NCBI GenBank assembly: GCA_036346375.1 | Contig: CM070515.1 | Coordinates: forward strand, 14,220,423 to 14,284,422 | Length of the DNA: 64,000 bases | DNA from: Guadua angustifolia | Lineage: Eukaryota; Streptophyta; Magnoliopsida; Poales; Poaceae | Reading direction: 5' to 3' | Shown: positions 23,066-35,294 of the stretch, in pieces | How the letters are laid out: each line of letters opens with the position of its first letter | How positions within the stretch are numbered: the first letter of the stretch is position 1 | Notes under the pieces: generated by a model | Databases searched by the model: none | What the model was told of the DNA's origin: nothing | Seen by the model: the letters and a program-made list of their open reading frames with translations, nothing else | Program-made: the position numbers and the translations under genes

Positions 23066-24014
23066 ACGTTAAGAAGCAACCATAAACATATAGAATCAGC
23101 ATGAACAATTAAGACTGAGTGAAATAGATGAACAAAACTATAATCAACTTTGTCAAATCAGACAAGAAAATAGGTAACCAAATTTTTTACGGAAAAAGAT
23201 GAAAATTTACAAAATTAGCGCATCTTAATTGGGTTCTACTTCCAAACACAAATATATGTAGCTGGTTCTTCAAACTGCTGCACCAAGCTATTTACATCAT
23301 TGACCACCATCACAAAATGTACTGCAAAGCTCTTTGCATCATCGATCACCATCACTAAAATTCATGTTAAAGTTTGTTCGATCACTCTTGAAGCCATTTT
23401 TCATTGTCAACCGGTGAGCAAATTAACTGAGCGTATTAAGACATGCATATGCCAAGGGCAATGAATAATAGTTGGCTTTCATATCACATGCATTCTCAAA
23501 ATTTACCATAGTTTCAGCCAAAATGAAGAATCCCTAATATGCATGCACATAATATAAATGTGATAGTAGCAATTATGGCACATTAACAATAAGGCACTTA
23601 GTTATGTCGGTTTTATGGTTAATTGTTTTGACCAATTGTAGTTAGAAAACTCACGCTTAATCTCTGATCTACACATGAGATATAATGGCATGGCTTTATC
23701 AGACATTTTCCAATAGAAACTAACCTCAATTTATGGCATATGTTGTTGCTTAACTGAAGGTCGTCACAATTGCGGTTTCTTCAGCTTATTTCGTTTGTAC
23801 TGGTACTTGTAAGAACATCTAAAAAAGGCAGCCTCAATCGAGTCATTCTAAAATGGCATCAACCATTTCAATGTTCCTGGTATAAGATGGATTATTCCAA
23901 TGTTTTTTTGGCACTAAAGCACGACATGGTGAAGTTATAGGTAAGCATAAACTGATTAGATTAAGCAAATAAAAAGACAATAATTATAGAAATTACATTA
24001 CAATAAGTTCTAAT

Positions 24015-27000
24015 CAATGTTCCAAAAAGCGCTAGGCGGTAGGCGAACGGAGGTCCACTGCCTAGCGCCTAGCCCGCCTAGGCGAAAATCACAAAATGGC
24101 AGGCTGTAGTGAAACAAGAGTGAAAGACACACGAAAGATGGAATATAATCACAAAACATAGTCTCACACATAATATAGTCACAAAACTAAATTTCACACA
24201 TAATAAAGTCACAAAACATAGTCTCACACGTAACTAAGTTCCACAAAAATTTGAAAGACACACATGAATGAATATGATAAATGATAAAATGTTATAGCAT
24301 TAAATGCAATGAGCCAATGGTCATGAAATGATCAATCCTCTAAAGGATAGAGCTTTTGTTGTAACACTACATCTTCATCATCCTCGAACTCAACAGCCAC
24401 CTCTTCCTCCTCGTTGCCTTCCTCTTCTTTGGATTAGAATTCATCATCATGAAGTTCTCTCACTCTTGCACTTCTACGAAGTTCAAATTGTTCACTAGTA
24501 CCCATAGCTTCATCAAGTACTCCCTATAGTATACCAGGCACTACCTCTTCCTCATCCTCCTCGTCCCCAAAAACAACTAATGCATAATCATACCCTCCCT
24601 CATATAGAAATCGTTGAGCTTCGGAAGCATCACAACATATGAGGACATCAGTGTTCTTTGCCATGATCCTTTCTTTCTTGGTCAACATTCTAGCATTGAA
24701 TTGTATATAGACTAGATTGTTGAGACGGGTAGTGGTTAGCCTATTTCTTCTTTTGGTATGTATCTACAAATTGCAAAGTAGATTGAGACATTACATAATA
24801 TTGGGAATTGAGACTTTAGAGTATGGAATATTGGATTATTAGGACTCAAGAGTAGAGACTAACCGATTCAAAAGTGCTTCAATTTCTTTCACAACCGGAA
24901 GAGCTTGAGGTCAATGAGAGAAGTCTTAAGCCCATCTTTTGTAAATCCGGTGTTTGGCCTCCATAGAGCCTCCACCAAGATGCTATCAATAAGAAATGTA
25001 AGAACAATTTAGTATATGTATATCTATATTAGTATATGTATATCAATAAGAAATGCAAAATGAATGCATGAATTAAGCACAAGTTTACTCGGATTATAGT
25101 CGAAGTTTTGACAACTTCTTGCAAGCTTCTTTCCAAAGGGACCTTCTCTATTTTGAAATTTGATCAACTCCTGATTTACAACCCGATCTTGCTTATCATC
25201 ATCACCATGATAAAAAGTCTCAACACAAGACATGAATGATTCCGTAATGTTTGGATCCATGAAGATTGCATCATCAACATAGTTATAGTATGGATTCAAC
25301 ATGTATGCACTCAAGTGCAATAGAGAATCAAATCTACCTTTCATCTTCTTCTCAACAATGGCTATTACATCTTTGTAGTTCTTCTCCACATTTTCAAAGA
25401 CATCCTTGAGTTCCTTCTTTGCCTTAATTAATTCTTCATATAGAAAAGCCATAGATGGCTTGACATCCCCATCAACCAAACGAAGAACTTGCACCAAAGG
25501 CTCAAAAACCCTCAAGCATAGAGCAACACCATTCCAAAAGGCCCTATTTAAAGCCGTCGCCATTGCATCCTTGCCCTTTTTGGTTTTCACATGACTCAAG
25601 CTTTCCCACTCTCCATCAACTATCATTTTCTTTAGTTCTTTCTTCTTTTCCATCAAACTTTTCAAAGTAAGAAAAGTAAAAGCAAATCTAGTCACCCCCG
25701 GACTTATGATATCTCTCTTCTTTGTGAATTGCCTCATCAATGCTAAGATCTTGTGGTGTGAATAGATGAAGATAGTGAATGCCTTTGCTTGGTCAAGTGT
25801 ATTCTTAAACTTTGGCAAGTTGCCAATTTTTTGGAGCATCAAGTTGATAGTGTGAGTTGCACAAGAGCTCCAAAAGATATTTGGCCTATTGGCATGCAAC
25901 AATGTCTTTGCTCCCATGTTGTTAAAAGCGTTGTCTGTCACTACTTGCACCACATGTTCCGGACCTACTTCCTCAATTGGTTCATCCGCTATGTTGAATA
26001 TGACTTTACTTGTGTGTGACACATTCAACATCTCCTTTGATTTTAAAAAACTTGTTCCCATGCTACAATGTGTGCACAAATTCATTATGCTCCTCCTCTT
26101 CATGTCCGTCCAAGCATCGATCATAATAGAGCAACCATTCTTTATCTTTTCCTCCTCATGTTCCTTTAGCAAACTCTTGGTTCTCAAGAATTCCTCACTC
26201 AACAAATTCTCCTGAAGGTCATATTGGGTAGGAGGTTGAAAACCGGGGCCAAATTGACCAATGGCTTCACACATTTGCTTAAACTCATCGTTGTCAAGAG
26301 CGTTGAATGGTACACCTATTAAAATAATACAAACAAGAGATTAGTGAGATAGCAATGAGCAATCATTCAATTAATGGAAGGTAAAAGATAGAAAGATTTA
26401 CCATGTGTATACACCCATCTAGCAATATATTGTCGATCTTGATGTGTTCTCTCTTTCCAAAGTGCCTCGTTAATATTTTATTGCCACTTGGTTTCAACTG
26501 GGCTTGTTTTAGGATCAATAGGACATGCAAACCTGTCCATAGGGCCTAATTTGTTAGGTCTCGAGCTTCCACCGTCCTCCTCTTCTCCAATTGATGAAAC
26601 ATTCACATCTTCTCTAACTTCATCTTCACGGTCTTGCTTTTGCTTCTTCAAGAGATTTCTTACACTTGTCTTGAGTTTCCTCTGAGGTTACTTTGCATTT
26701 AGCAACACTATTACCAACTTTGCCAACGTATTGCTTAAGATGATAAATCCCTCCCGAGCTCACATGGCCACAAAAAATGCAATTCACTCTGTCCAAGTTG
26801 GATGGATCGGCTAGAACCCCATAAGCCCATCCTACAGCATCTGACTTCTTCTTAAGAGTCACCGTGCTCTCATTAGTTGTTGCCGCCGATCCCGTTGATG
26901 ACATTCTGTAAATGAGCAATGTTTAACTCACATATCATGCAGGAACATGTAGCAAAGACAATCTCGATTCATAATGTACCATCTTATTCACAATGTACAA

Positions 27001-27916
27001 GTTTTCAATGTACAAACTCAATTCATACCATATTATTTGGTTTATACCAACTCATCAAGCAACTTAACAACATCTTCAAGACTCTAATACGGTGATCACT
27101 ACTTCAGATATACTTAATAAAGATCAAAATTTGGTTTTGCCAAGACCCAACAGTAAAACTCCTTTTATTTCATCTGTTCATCGATTCATTCATCCAATAG
27201 TGAAACTCCCCGATATTTGGCGCCTATTGATTCATCGATTCATCCAACACCAACAGTGAAACCCCGATATTTTTCCTTTGGCCTCGTTCGGCTTGTTCCA
27301 CTGGCGTAAAAAGGCGGCAAAGGGGCGAGGGCATAGGCAAACCTCAGCTAGCGGCACGGGAGGCTCGGGCGTTGGCCCGAAAGGAAGAGGTCGGTGTTGG
27401 CGGCGCGGAGGCAGGGAAGACGAGCTCGGTGCTGGCGGCGCCGGTGCAGAAGGTCAACGTCGGGCGTTAGCGGCAGCGTCGCGGAAGGAGTACCTTGAAC
27501 GCTGGCGACGCAAGAGAATCTGGACACTGGCGGCGCGGGAGGTGGGGAGGAGTTCCGGCGCCGGTGGCGGGGAACACGATCTCCGGCGAGGCGGCGACCG
27601 AACCGAGGAGATCGCGGCAGGGAGGATCGAGTCGACACGCACGCACTCAGCCTAGTAACCCCTTCACTCTCTTCCCTCCACACCCCCTTGGTTTTCCCCT
27701 CTTATCCAACCCGACACCGCCTAGCTCCGCTTTCTCTCCACCTAGCGTCGCCTTTTCTCCGTTGAACTCTGCCCACAACCACCTCCCCGGCCGCCTAACG
27801 CCGCTGAGTGCCGCCTAGGCGGCCCCTCCACCTAGAGCACGATTTCATGCCAAGGCGAGGCGGAGGGCAGCCGCCTGGCGCCTAGGCGGTGATTTTTTAC
27901 GCCTTTTTGAACACTG
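24015..27916 (-). mobile_element. hAT transposon, 3.9 kb, decayed
   Basis: The left end CAATGTTCCAAAAAGCGCTA and, on the other strand, right end CAGTGTTCAAAAAGGCGTAA form inverted termini. Inside both ends lie clusters of GCCTAGGCG/CGCCTAGGCGG words (24030-24085 and 27780-27890), subterminal repeats of the hAT kind. The element carries a BED-finger/DUF659 transposase pseudogene on the minus strand. The 8-bp flanks (GTTCTAAT and CCACCAAC) do not match, so a border may be off or the duplication lost. The GC-rich segment 27280-27660 is probably its promoter end and not a separate gene. Confidence 0.75.
24410..26904 (-). pseudogene. hAT transposase (BED zinc finger, DUF659, dimerisation domain), inactivated
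   Basis: Reading from 26904: a BED-type finger (WAYGVLADPSN, CIFCGHVSSGGIYHLKQY), then a frameshift near 26635, then a linker frame ending in an in-frame TAA in KWQ*NINEALWKERTH. After a short intron (about 26300-26400) comes a long open exon to about 25060 with the DUF659/RNase-H-like core (CSIMIDAWTDMKRRSIMN, VVTDNAFNN, CATHTINLML). Near 24905-24990 the C-terminal dimerisation motif reads WWRLYGGQTPDLQ ... GCERN*STFE, where the conserved Trp codon has become TGA. Further stops follow at about 24525 and 24438. Several independent lesions show it is not active. Confidence 0.85.
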
Positions 27917-28580
27917 CCACCAACCAAGTGCATTAAATAGAAGCATGTGCAGTTTAGACAGAAATATGCAAAATATCACATCGGAGTCCTCGCTACGACA
28001 AAAACCTTACGTAGAGGTACTTTTATAGATATTTTTTATTTATCTCTAGAAATTACCATAACAGGCATTTTAGAAAATGGTTTAAATGTAGAGACAATGT
28101 TTTTAGACATTTTGGTTAGAAGAACTTGAATTGTGAACCATATATGTATTTTTAAATTGTCAAAACAAAAATCGTATAGAGACAATTTTTTAGGACACTT
28201 CTTAAATTAACCCATTGTTGTAGATGTTATTTGAGGTGTTTTTTTATTCTCTATAGACACTCTTTTATATGTTTGAGACATGTTATGTACTACTCATAAA
28301 AATTACAATATAAGTATAAGCAAGTTGTGATGTGAGGCTAAGATTGTTTATCCAATAGGTTTTGATTTCAATGATTGGTTCCAACGTATCGTTAGAATAT
28401 ATTTTTTATTATATCGTTAGAATATATTTTTTATTCTCTAGAAGGTGCTATAGAGACATAATAATATAGTGTCTTCATCTGTGTGTGAGCTGTATCTTTC
28501 TATTTTTCATTGTCTGTTCTTATTTTCATAGTTTGCCTATAGTCCAACTCGAACATAGTACTTTTATAGCTGTTTACTTA
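27917..28580. other. Intergenic, repeat-like
   Basis: AT-rich DNA with recurring TAGAGACA and TTTTAGACA words. It contains a direct duplication of ATATCGTTAGAATATATTTT at about 28387-28436. No gene is seen. Confidence 0.4.
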
Positions 28581-28798
28581 GGCCATTCTCAATGGAAGTT
28601 TCATTCTCATTAAATGACATGACACATCATCATGTTTGGTAACATGGCAAGGTAATTATGAAGAGAGAGATAGAGAGAGTTTCATGGAAGGTAAGAGAGT
28701 TTCATCTAGATGAAACCTGAGATACACAGTTACCTAGACAAAACCTGATGTGGCACTTTTAGAAACTGAAAAAATAAAACTATGCACTGAGAATGGCC
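28581..28798. mobile_element. Tourist-like (PIF/Harbinger) MITE, 218 bp
   Basis: The termini GGCCATTCTCAATGGAAGTT and, on the other strand, GGCCATTCTCAGTGCATAGT are flanked by TTA on both sides (28578-28580, 28799-28801). The interior is AT-rich and non-coding. Confidence 0.8.
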
Positions 28799-29215
28799 TT
28801 ATGTTGAAATATTGAATTGTATCTTGTTGGTCGTGCATGGGCGAATGACGTCCTCTCCTTTCTTTTTGTAGTTCCAGATAGTGTGAGTTATATCTTTCTG
28901 TTTTTCGTAGTTTGTGAGAGATTACATTAGCTACGGTACTGTGACAAGATAATAGTTTCTGTACGTATGTGCCATTTTGTGATGCTGCTATTTTTCCTTG
29001 TTATTTTTGCTACAGCTTGTTACAAGATCAACTACATATGGCATAATACCATGATGCTGAGCTTATGCCACTAGTTACACTTGCTGCTACTGCTTGATTG
29101 ACTTTTTTCTGATGCCATGATCCAAACGAGCCATAATATGGCAGCACTATAGAAAGCGCAAGGACATGCTATAAGCAAAATCTTGAGAAATCTTGTACAA
29201 ACGTGGTAGTTCTAG

Positions 29216-32183
29216 TTAAGCTGTTCTCCACGAGGCTCCACTATTTGCAAGCTTGATGTATGTATCTCTAAAATCGTCAAAAAATTTATCTTGGTCCTCT
29301 GCATAGATATTGATCCATCTGCAAGTTTGTTTGGCATCGCCAATGTCAACGAGCTGACCACAGATGTAAATACCCAAAGAAAATCGCTAAATATCTATTT
29401 GGCTAGATTATTTAACTGTCACTAAATTAAGTCAAACAACCAATTTGTTCCTGGAAACATATGTTTTAAAGCTAAGCCCTGACTGAAAGAATTAAAGAAG
29501 ATAAACTACAAGGTAAGCAAATAGAACTTAGAAACTTATGAGAGCTATAGAGCATATTATAAGCCAGGATTATCCCAGACACTTTTCTGAGCTTATATCA
29601 TATAAGCCAAATAAATCAACTTATAATATAATCATAACCTATGCCAAACAAACCCTAAAAAGGACATGCAATGCCAATAAAAGCCTTTCCAGTTCAAGAA
29701 GAAACCTTAAGCATTCATCATCTTCAGTAAGTGCCCAATCTGTGTGCAGCCCTACCATTGTTGGCATTCCAGCTTCACAAAAGAACACAATACATTGCAT
29801 TAGGATGATGTACAAAGGGTTAAGCTAAGTCAAGATTCCGTTATTGACTCATGGTGATAGTTTTTAAAGGACATGATGAAAACATCACATGCACTTACGT
29901 GAGGACGGCTGTGGCTTTTCGAGGAGTACTTTGAAATAGGAGTTATCAAAAACATTTGGATTCCCAAATCCTTTACCTCCAATTGTGTGAGCTCCAGATA
30001 ACACGACCATCTCCTGTGTCCTGCCAAGTATCAATGTGAACTTGAGAAATGGATGGACACTAGCTGCTTTCTGAAACAATTGGTAGAAAGCCTTGGGGAT
30101 AACCATATACAAATAAACAATTCCGGCCAATCATTGCTAAATTTCATTATTGTATTACTAATTTCTATAGGAATTCTAAAAGAGACACTGGAACTTAGCA
30201 AAAGATGTTAAAGAAAAGGAGAACTCACGAAAAGCCCTTTTTGCTGAATAATGTTTTTAAGGCAACTGCATCCAACGTTTCTTCAGGAAGTTTACCGGCA
30301 GGATCAGCAGTACTACAGAGATAAATGCGTTCTTTCAGAAGAATACAGATAGATACTAAATAGAAACACCGCCTGGAAAAGCTTATAGTTCGGCTAATAA
30401 CCTAAGTAAATTGTAAAATGAACAAACCACTGTGATGTTGCACCTGGAATCTAATCGGCCTAGTTTTACTGGAATATCAGGCCCCCCACAGAGTGCAACT
30501 GCCTCAGCACCAGCCACGGCAATCAAGTCCGCCCATGACACTATTAGCGAAACAATAGTAGATTTGGCTAGAGGATACAGCAAAAATGCAAAATTGAAGT
30601 TTGATACAGAAAGCACATGTGCAAAGCACACACCTTGCTGAACACGGTCAATTCCTTCTTTTGCTTTTCCCAGTATCTGTTCAGTTTTAAAACAATTAAA
30701 TAGATATGTCAAGTCAGGTGTTCTTCAGCAAGGACATGGCACTATTCATGACAATAAGAAAAGAAAAAAGATCTGATGTAATGGTACTTTCAGGAGGGGG
30801 AAAAAACCTTTATAGATTTATTTAGCCCAGCATTTTCAGGTCTGTCAACTTCATAAATTATAGAGCCATTCATGCCACCTGCAAGATATTGTATTATTGT
30901 CACCCATGTTTGTCTATTGTCTTCTACTTCGCAAAAAATCCGTACATTAGCTTAGTTCCATTTACAATTTTCTATCATTTGTCTTTTGCACACATGCAAT
31001 CCTTCTCAGAAATTATTATTAAACCTAGAGAACTGAAGACAAATAAGGTCTAACCTGATTTGTCACCAACATCAAAAGTCCCTGCGTCATGGAAAACCAA
31101 ACGAAGCATGCCAGCAGCTCTGACCTTGGTTAAGACATTCCTCACACCTTTTCGAATAATTGATCCATGGTATGACTCAGCCCTATAAAGTCTCGGAAAG
31201 CTGTCAAACTGTTGTTTTAAGAGCAAGAAACAACTTTGAGTAGGTTATACATTTCTACAAATCACTATTCTAGTAATACTTGATTGGCATATGGTCAACT
31301 TCATACTTTTGATTCTGGTTCATGCTTGTACAGTTGAACCAATTAAACATGAAGAAAACGCTCATAGAAGAGTAGTTTAATAATGTTAGTAACTGATAGC
31401 TATGGGAACTCAATGCAAAATAGGAACATTAAAGTAGGTGCATACTGTACTTACGCACTCGCCATATTAACATGAGGAAGTAGAAAAGGGAGCAGAACGA
31501 CAGAAGCAAGGTCTCTCCTTCTATAACAGTGGGAAGATCTTGGACCTGAAGCCACCATAGACAAAGCAAATTAAGTAGGCCAGCAATATATTAGCAGGAA
31601 CTGGAAGAATTCTCTTGACTGTTGCTTAAATTGTTTTGTTAAATGATTGGATGTCAATATAGTTTTATTGTGAGAGAGAAAAGAAAAGAGTGTGAAAAAA
31701 AAACTAGTCCGAAATCTCATACTCCCAGTGGGAAGGATGTTCTTTGTCATCAATGATTATGGTGCAGGTTCCCCGAAGCAACAAAGAATTAAGAATGTGC
31801 CGTTACTCTTGGCATCTGACAGCCCGATTTACTCGAAAATGATTTATAGACAGGAAACATCTGATGTTCTAACTGAAGCACAAAACATAGCAAATGCACC
31901 GCCGTACCTGAAAGGGAATCTACATTTTGCTGCCCAATGGGCTCTGAACATGCAGAATCAGAACTGCACCTAACACCAGCACCAGACGCTGCTATCACAA
32001 TCTTCCCATTTCTTCTACCCCTGTAGAATCACAATTTTTACAGGTTATTTGCCTTCCATGTACACTTGATTGCATGATTGGCATCAGAGCACGGGAAGGG
32101 ATGCAAACATACCTGCAGGCGCAGAGACTGCAGCTACAGAAGAAGCGGTAGGAGCCAAGATTGGGGATGTTGGTGAGCTCCAT
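29216..32183 (-). CDS. Ascorbate-peroxidase-like class I haem peroxidase, 11 exons
   Basis: Minus-strand exons with GT/AG borders and closing phase: 32183-32113, 32020-31908, 31545-31455, 31200-31055, 30878-30808, 30676-30634, 30540-30444, 30312-30229, 30020-29899, 29772-29706 and 29318-29216 (TAA 29216-29218), giving 335 residues. Residues 1 to about 91 look like a plastid transit peptide, with a YRRRDLASVVLLPFLLP segment (about 69-85) resembling a twin-arginine thylakoid signal. The catalytic domain follows: distal Arg125, Phe128 and His129 (MLRLVFHDAGTF), GGMNGSI, VSWADLIAVAGAEAV, proximal His250 (VVLSGAHTIGGKGFG), VFDNSYFKVLLEKP, and the C-terminus DWALTEDDECLRWI. It most resembles Arabidopsis APX6/APX-like peroxidases, which reduce H2O2; whether ascorbate is the donor is not shown. 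A Phe replaces the Trp usual at the distal site of classical APX. The gene lies 0.9 kb downstream of the chitinase-like gene on the same strand. Confidence 0.9.
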
Positions 32184-33085
32184 CCCCTTCCTGATTGCCT
32201 TAGTGTCGGTAATGGCTACCACTGCTCTGAACTGAAATAGTAAGAGGACACAACTCAGTAGTCAGCCTATCTGTACCTGGCTATCCATGTGTGGTTCCCA
32301 ACAGACGGTCCCCAAGAAGGCATTTGGATAAGCTGTGCTTGAGTGGTAAAATATCCGTCCATTTGTAGTTCTGCAAGAATATGCCTCTGGACACCCACAC
32401 TTATTATCTCGGTAAACTCACAAATCACAATATGTTTTGACTGTTTTTAAGGTCTCTTTCTTTGTGCATATCTTTTTTCACAAGCGTATTGTTCCATCTG
32501 TTCGTCTACACTTATATAATAACAAAGTGTGGTTTCAATTGTCTGTGCCTCTCAAAATAGCTTTGCAAAATTACTCCAAAAATACAAAACATGATAAAGC
32601 ACACCTATAATTGACAGAATTTAGAAAACAAAGCAAGTCAAGATCCCACCGCAAAGCTCAATTAAAAGTGACCATTGATGCCTAACAATCATGTCCACAG
32701 AACAAGAGAGCAAAGGCAGAGTTGGTTGCTGTAACCAAAGCAGTAGTGGAATGATTGGTTGCTGTAACCAAAGTAGCAAAGCAGTAGTGAAGTTTTCAAA
32801 GCAAAGTGGAATGAATTATAAAATACATTTAATAACAGAAATAACATAATTTACAACACAGTTGCCCCATGTTCAAATGTTAATCCTCCGCTTAATAAGT
32901 ATGACAAAATCATATAAATGAGAGAAGATTACAGAAACTAACATAAATAGGCTACAAACTTCACAGACAGACACAGGTAGTACTCGGATACTGTATAGAT
33001 TAACACATAGGATTTCTATAGTTTGGGAAGCCAGATGGCTGTGCCTCAAATGTATAGGGAAACATCCGCGGATCTGACACGCATC
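32184..33085. other. Intergenic between the chitinase-like and peroxidase genes
   Basis: It contains the probable 3' UTR of the chitinase-like gene (about 32880-33085) and the promoter and leader of the peroxidase, including a TACTATTTCAG acceptor just upstream of its first coding exon that suggests a leader intron. A short direct repeat of TTGGTTGCTGTAACCAAAG occurs at about 32720-32780. Confidence 0.45.
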
Positions 33086-34837
33086 TTACGAGTCGGAACT
33101 CTTTGAAGATGGATTGAATGCTACTTGGTCGGCACAATCCAAGTTATCTCCAGAGTGCTCGCGACCAACTCCCATCAAGTCGAGATAATGTTGGTAGTGG
33201 GATACAATGACATTCATCTTATCAATTGACCCTTGACCACAGATGAGATCACCATACAGGATGTTCATTGTAGCACCAAAACCAGGATACCTCTTGGACA
33301 AAGTGTCGTTCTTGGTTGGTTTCCAGTTGCCAACAAACACATCATGGGCTGCTGGCTGCTTCCTCTTCATTGGAGTCATCCACCTCCATATTGCTGCTTC
33401 AAATGCAAGGGTGGCATTCTGTTCCAATAACTCCGGGTGGTTCAACAGATCCTGCTTGATACCCTCACCGACGATACCGTAGTTGTAGTTCCTGAGGATC
33501 ATTGACAAGCAGATAAAAAATCGTCAACGTCTTAACCTATTCAGTTCCTAATTAACAGCAATCAAGAGGGATATATCGGCCTGACCAGTAAACAGGAAGA
33601 GCGCCTCGGCCATAATACTCGACTCCTTCAAGACAAGGGTATAATTCATTGTTGTTGTCACAATAGCTCTGGCTTGGGCTTAATTCATGGTTGTAGCACA
33701 GCCCCCAAGCCAATGGACCACCAGTTGCAACACTATATCCACCTGTAGGAGTCACCATTCCAGTATGTATCAGATGCTACTATCATCTTTTAGGTTTCTT
33801 ATTCATTTGTTGTAAATTTAAAAGCTCCATATTCTCGGTGAACATATAACACAATTTGAATGAAGCTGCTGAATATTTCCAATCACTTGGACAAAAATAC
33901 TATACTAGTAGAACTAGATATACAATCCAACCTTAGATAAACAATATGCTATAGAAATCAAGTATGGATTACCAAAGTCCGTTGATTTTCCCATATTCAG
34001 ATGCAGAATTGCAATGTCAAGTTTCAAATCTGGATATGGAACTGTTCAGATGAAACATTATTCCAATGGAATCTAATTACCCTAATCCACATCTCATTGC
34101 ATTCGGCAAGTATTACATACAACTGAGAAACCCACATGTGTTTCCACCCCGGCTTAGTATTCATGAAGCCTATAGTCAAAAATGGTTACCTTCCATTCTT
34201 TGACAGATTCTGATAAGTTTCAGAGATAAAAGCAACATTAGGCAAAGCACCTGCCCTACACTAGACTCTAGCCGTGGATCTGAGCACACAAGACATGGTT
34301 ACTTATGTAAATCTTGAACTTGACTAGTGAGCACGCCTGTATCTGGTGACCTGTTAAATCTAAGGACAATCCAAGAGGCGCATCCACCAATTCGTCCATT
34401 TTTTTCTCTAGTTCTCAATCCCGGCTCATCGAATTGCTGAAGTAGAGTGAGGAGCAAAGAGAGGAGTACATACAGGAGGTCTTGGCGCCGACGTGGCCGA
34501 GGAAGGCGGCGACCTCCTTCATGCCCATCTCCTTGCCGCCGGTGGTGCCGAACCCGCGGGGCTCGAAGAGTGCGGCGGCGGTGATGAAGGCCTGGTAGTC
34601 CCAAAAGCCGGCGGCGTGGGCGAGGGGGTCGTTGCGCTTGGCGAAGAGCTCCTCGAACTGGTAGACCTGGAAGTAGTCGGTGATGGTCGCGTTGCAGCAG
34701 AACCTGCTGCCGCTGCACTCCCACCCCTTGTCGCACGCCTTCTCGCCGTCCTTCCTCTTATGCGCCTCCGCCACCCCGAGGAGCGCCAGCGCCGCCGCCA
34801 GAAGCAGCAATGCCGCCGCCCGCGCCCTCGTCATCAC
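33086..34837 (-). CDS. Chitinase-like protein (GH19 family, CTL1/POM1 type), three exons
   Basis: Minus-strand exons 34837-34474, 33742-33586 and 33491-33086 join in phase to 308 residues. The start gives a strong secretory signal peptide (RARAAALLLLAAALALLGVAEA). The mature protein has a short Cys-containing N-terminus (CDKGWECSGSRFCC) and a complete GH19 fold without a chitin-binding hevein domain: FEELFAKRNDP, FWDYQAFITAAA, EVAAFLGHVGAKTSCGYS, CYNHELSPSQSYC, YYGRGALPVYWNYNYG, and NNPE-like LLNHPELL. In active chitinases the segment after 'EVAAFF' is HETTGG with the catalytic Glu. Here it is GHVGAKTSCG, so the acid catalyst is missing, as in CTL1/POM1 and rice BC15-type proteins. Known members act in the apoplast or Golgi in cellulose assembly and bind glucan rather than cleave chitin. 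Transcription is probably affected by the 11.6-kb retroelement 46 bases upstream of the ATG. Confidence 0.9.
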
Positions 34838-34854
34838 CGCCTCAGGCCAGATGC

Positions 34855-34855
34855 T

Positions 34856-34881
<26 letters not shown>
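34855..34881. repeat. (CT)n microsatellite in the 5' UTR of the chitinase-like gene
   Basis: About 13 CT units (GA on the transcribed strand) sit immediately upstream of the start codon and adjoin the retroelement insertion point. GA tracts are frequent in rice 5' UTRs. Confidence 0.9.
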
Positions 34882-34883
<2 letters not shown>

Positions 34884-34886
<3 letters not shown>

Positions 34887-35294
34887 CAGGCCCCTAAATG
34901 GATCCGATCAGAACTAATCGATTTTGTGGAAACGAGATTGGATTAGAACCGATAGAACATGGAAGAGTAAAGCTAGACGACGCTAACAACTAAAGAGACT
35001 ATCTTCTGGAAACCAAAGCTGGTTCCTTTCTCCTTCTCCCGCACGTTTAAACTGAACGAGTACAGAGTTGTTGTGCAAACTGTAAATATGTTTTGACAGC
35101 AAGTAATAAGAGTGAAACCAGAAAACGACAATAGTTCAGCTACACTAAACTACTCGGTCACCCAGGACTGTTGGATGAAGTCTTGATCTCCCAAAAGCAC
35201 GGCAGCCGTTCGATGTACATAAAGGAAATCGACGAAGCGGTATAAGTGGATGCAGGCTTCACTGTTCTTCTTCTTCCAAACTTCATCGCTGACA
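34884..35294 (-). repeat. 3' LTR of the gypsy element (411 bp)
   Basis: It is the intact copy of the LTR, in the same orientation as the chitinase-like gene and ending 46 bases before that gene's ATG. By eye it differs from the 5' LTR at about 15 of 411 positions. A purine-rich run (GAAGGGGCTA) just upstream on the minus strand is the likely polypurine tract. Confidence 0.9.

Noticed and set aside
27278..27655. 125-codon GC-rich frame as a gene
   Set aside because: It lies inside the hAT element next to its terminus, is open on several frames and has no domain.
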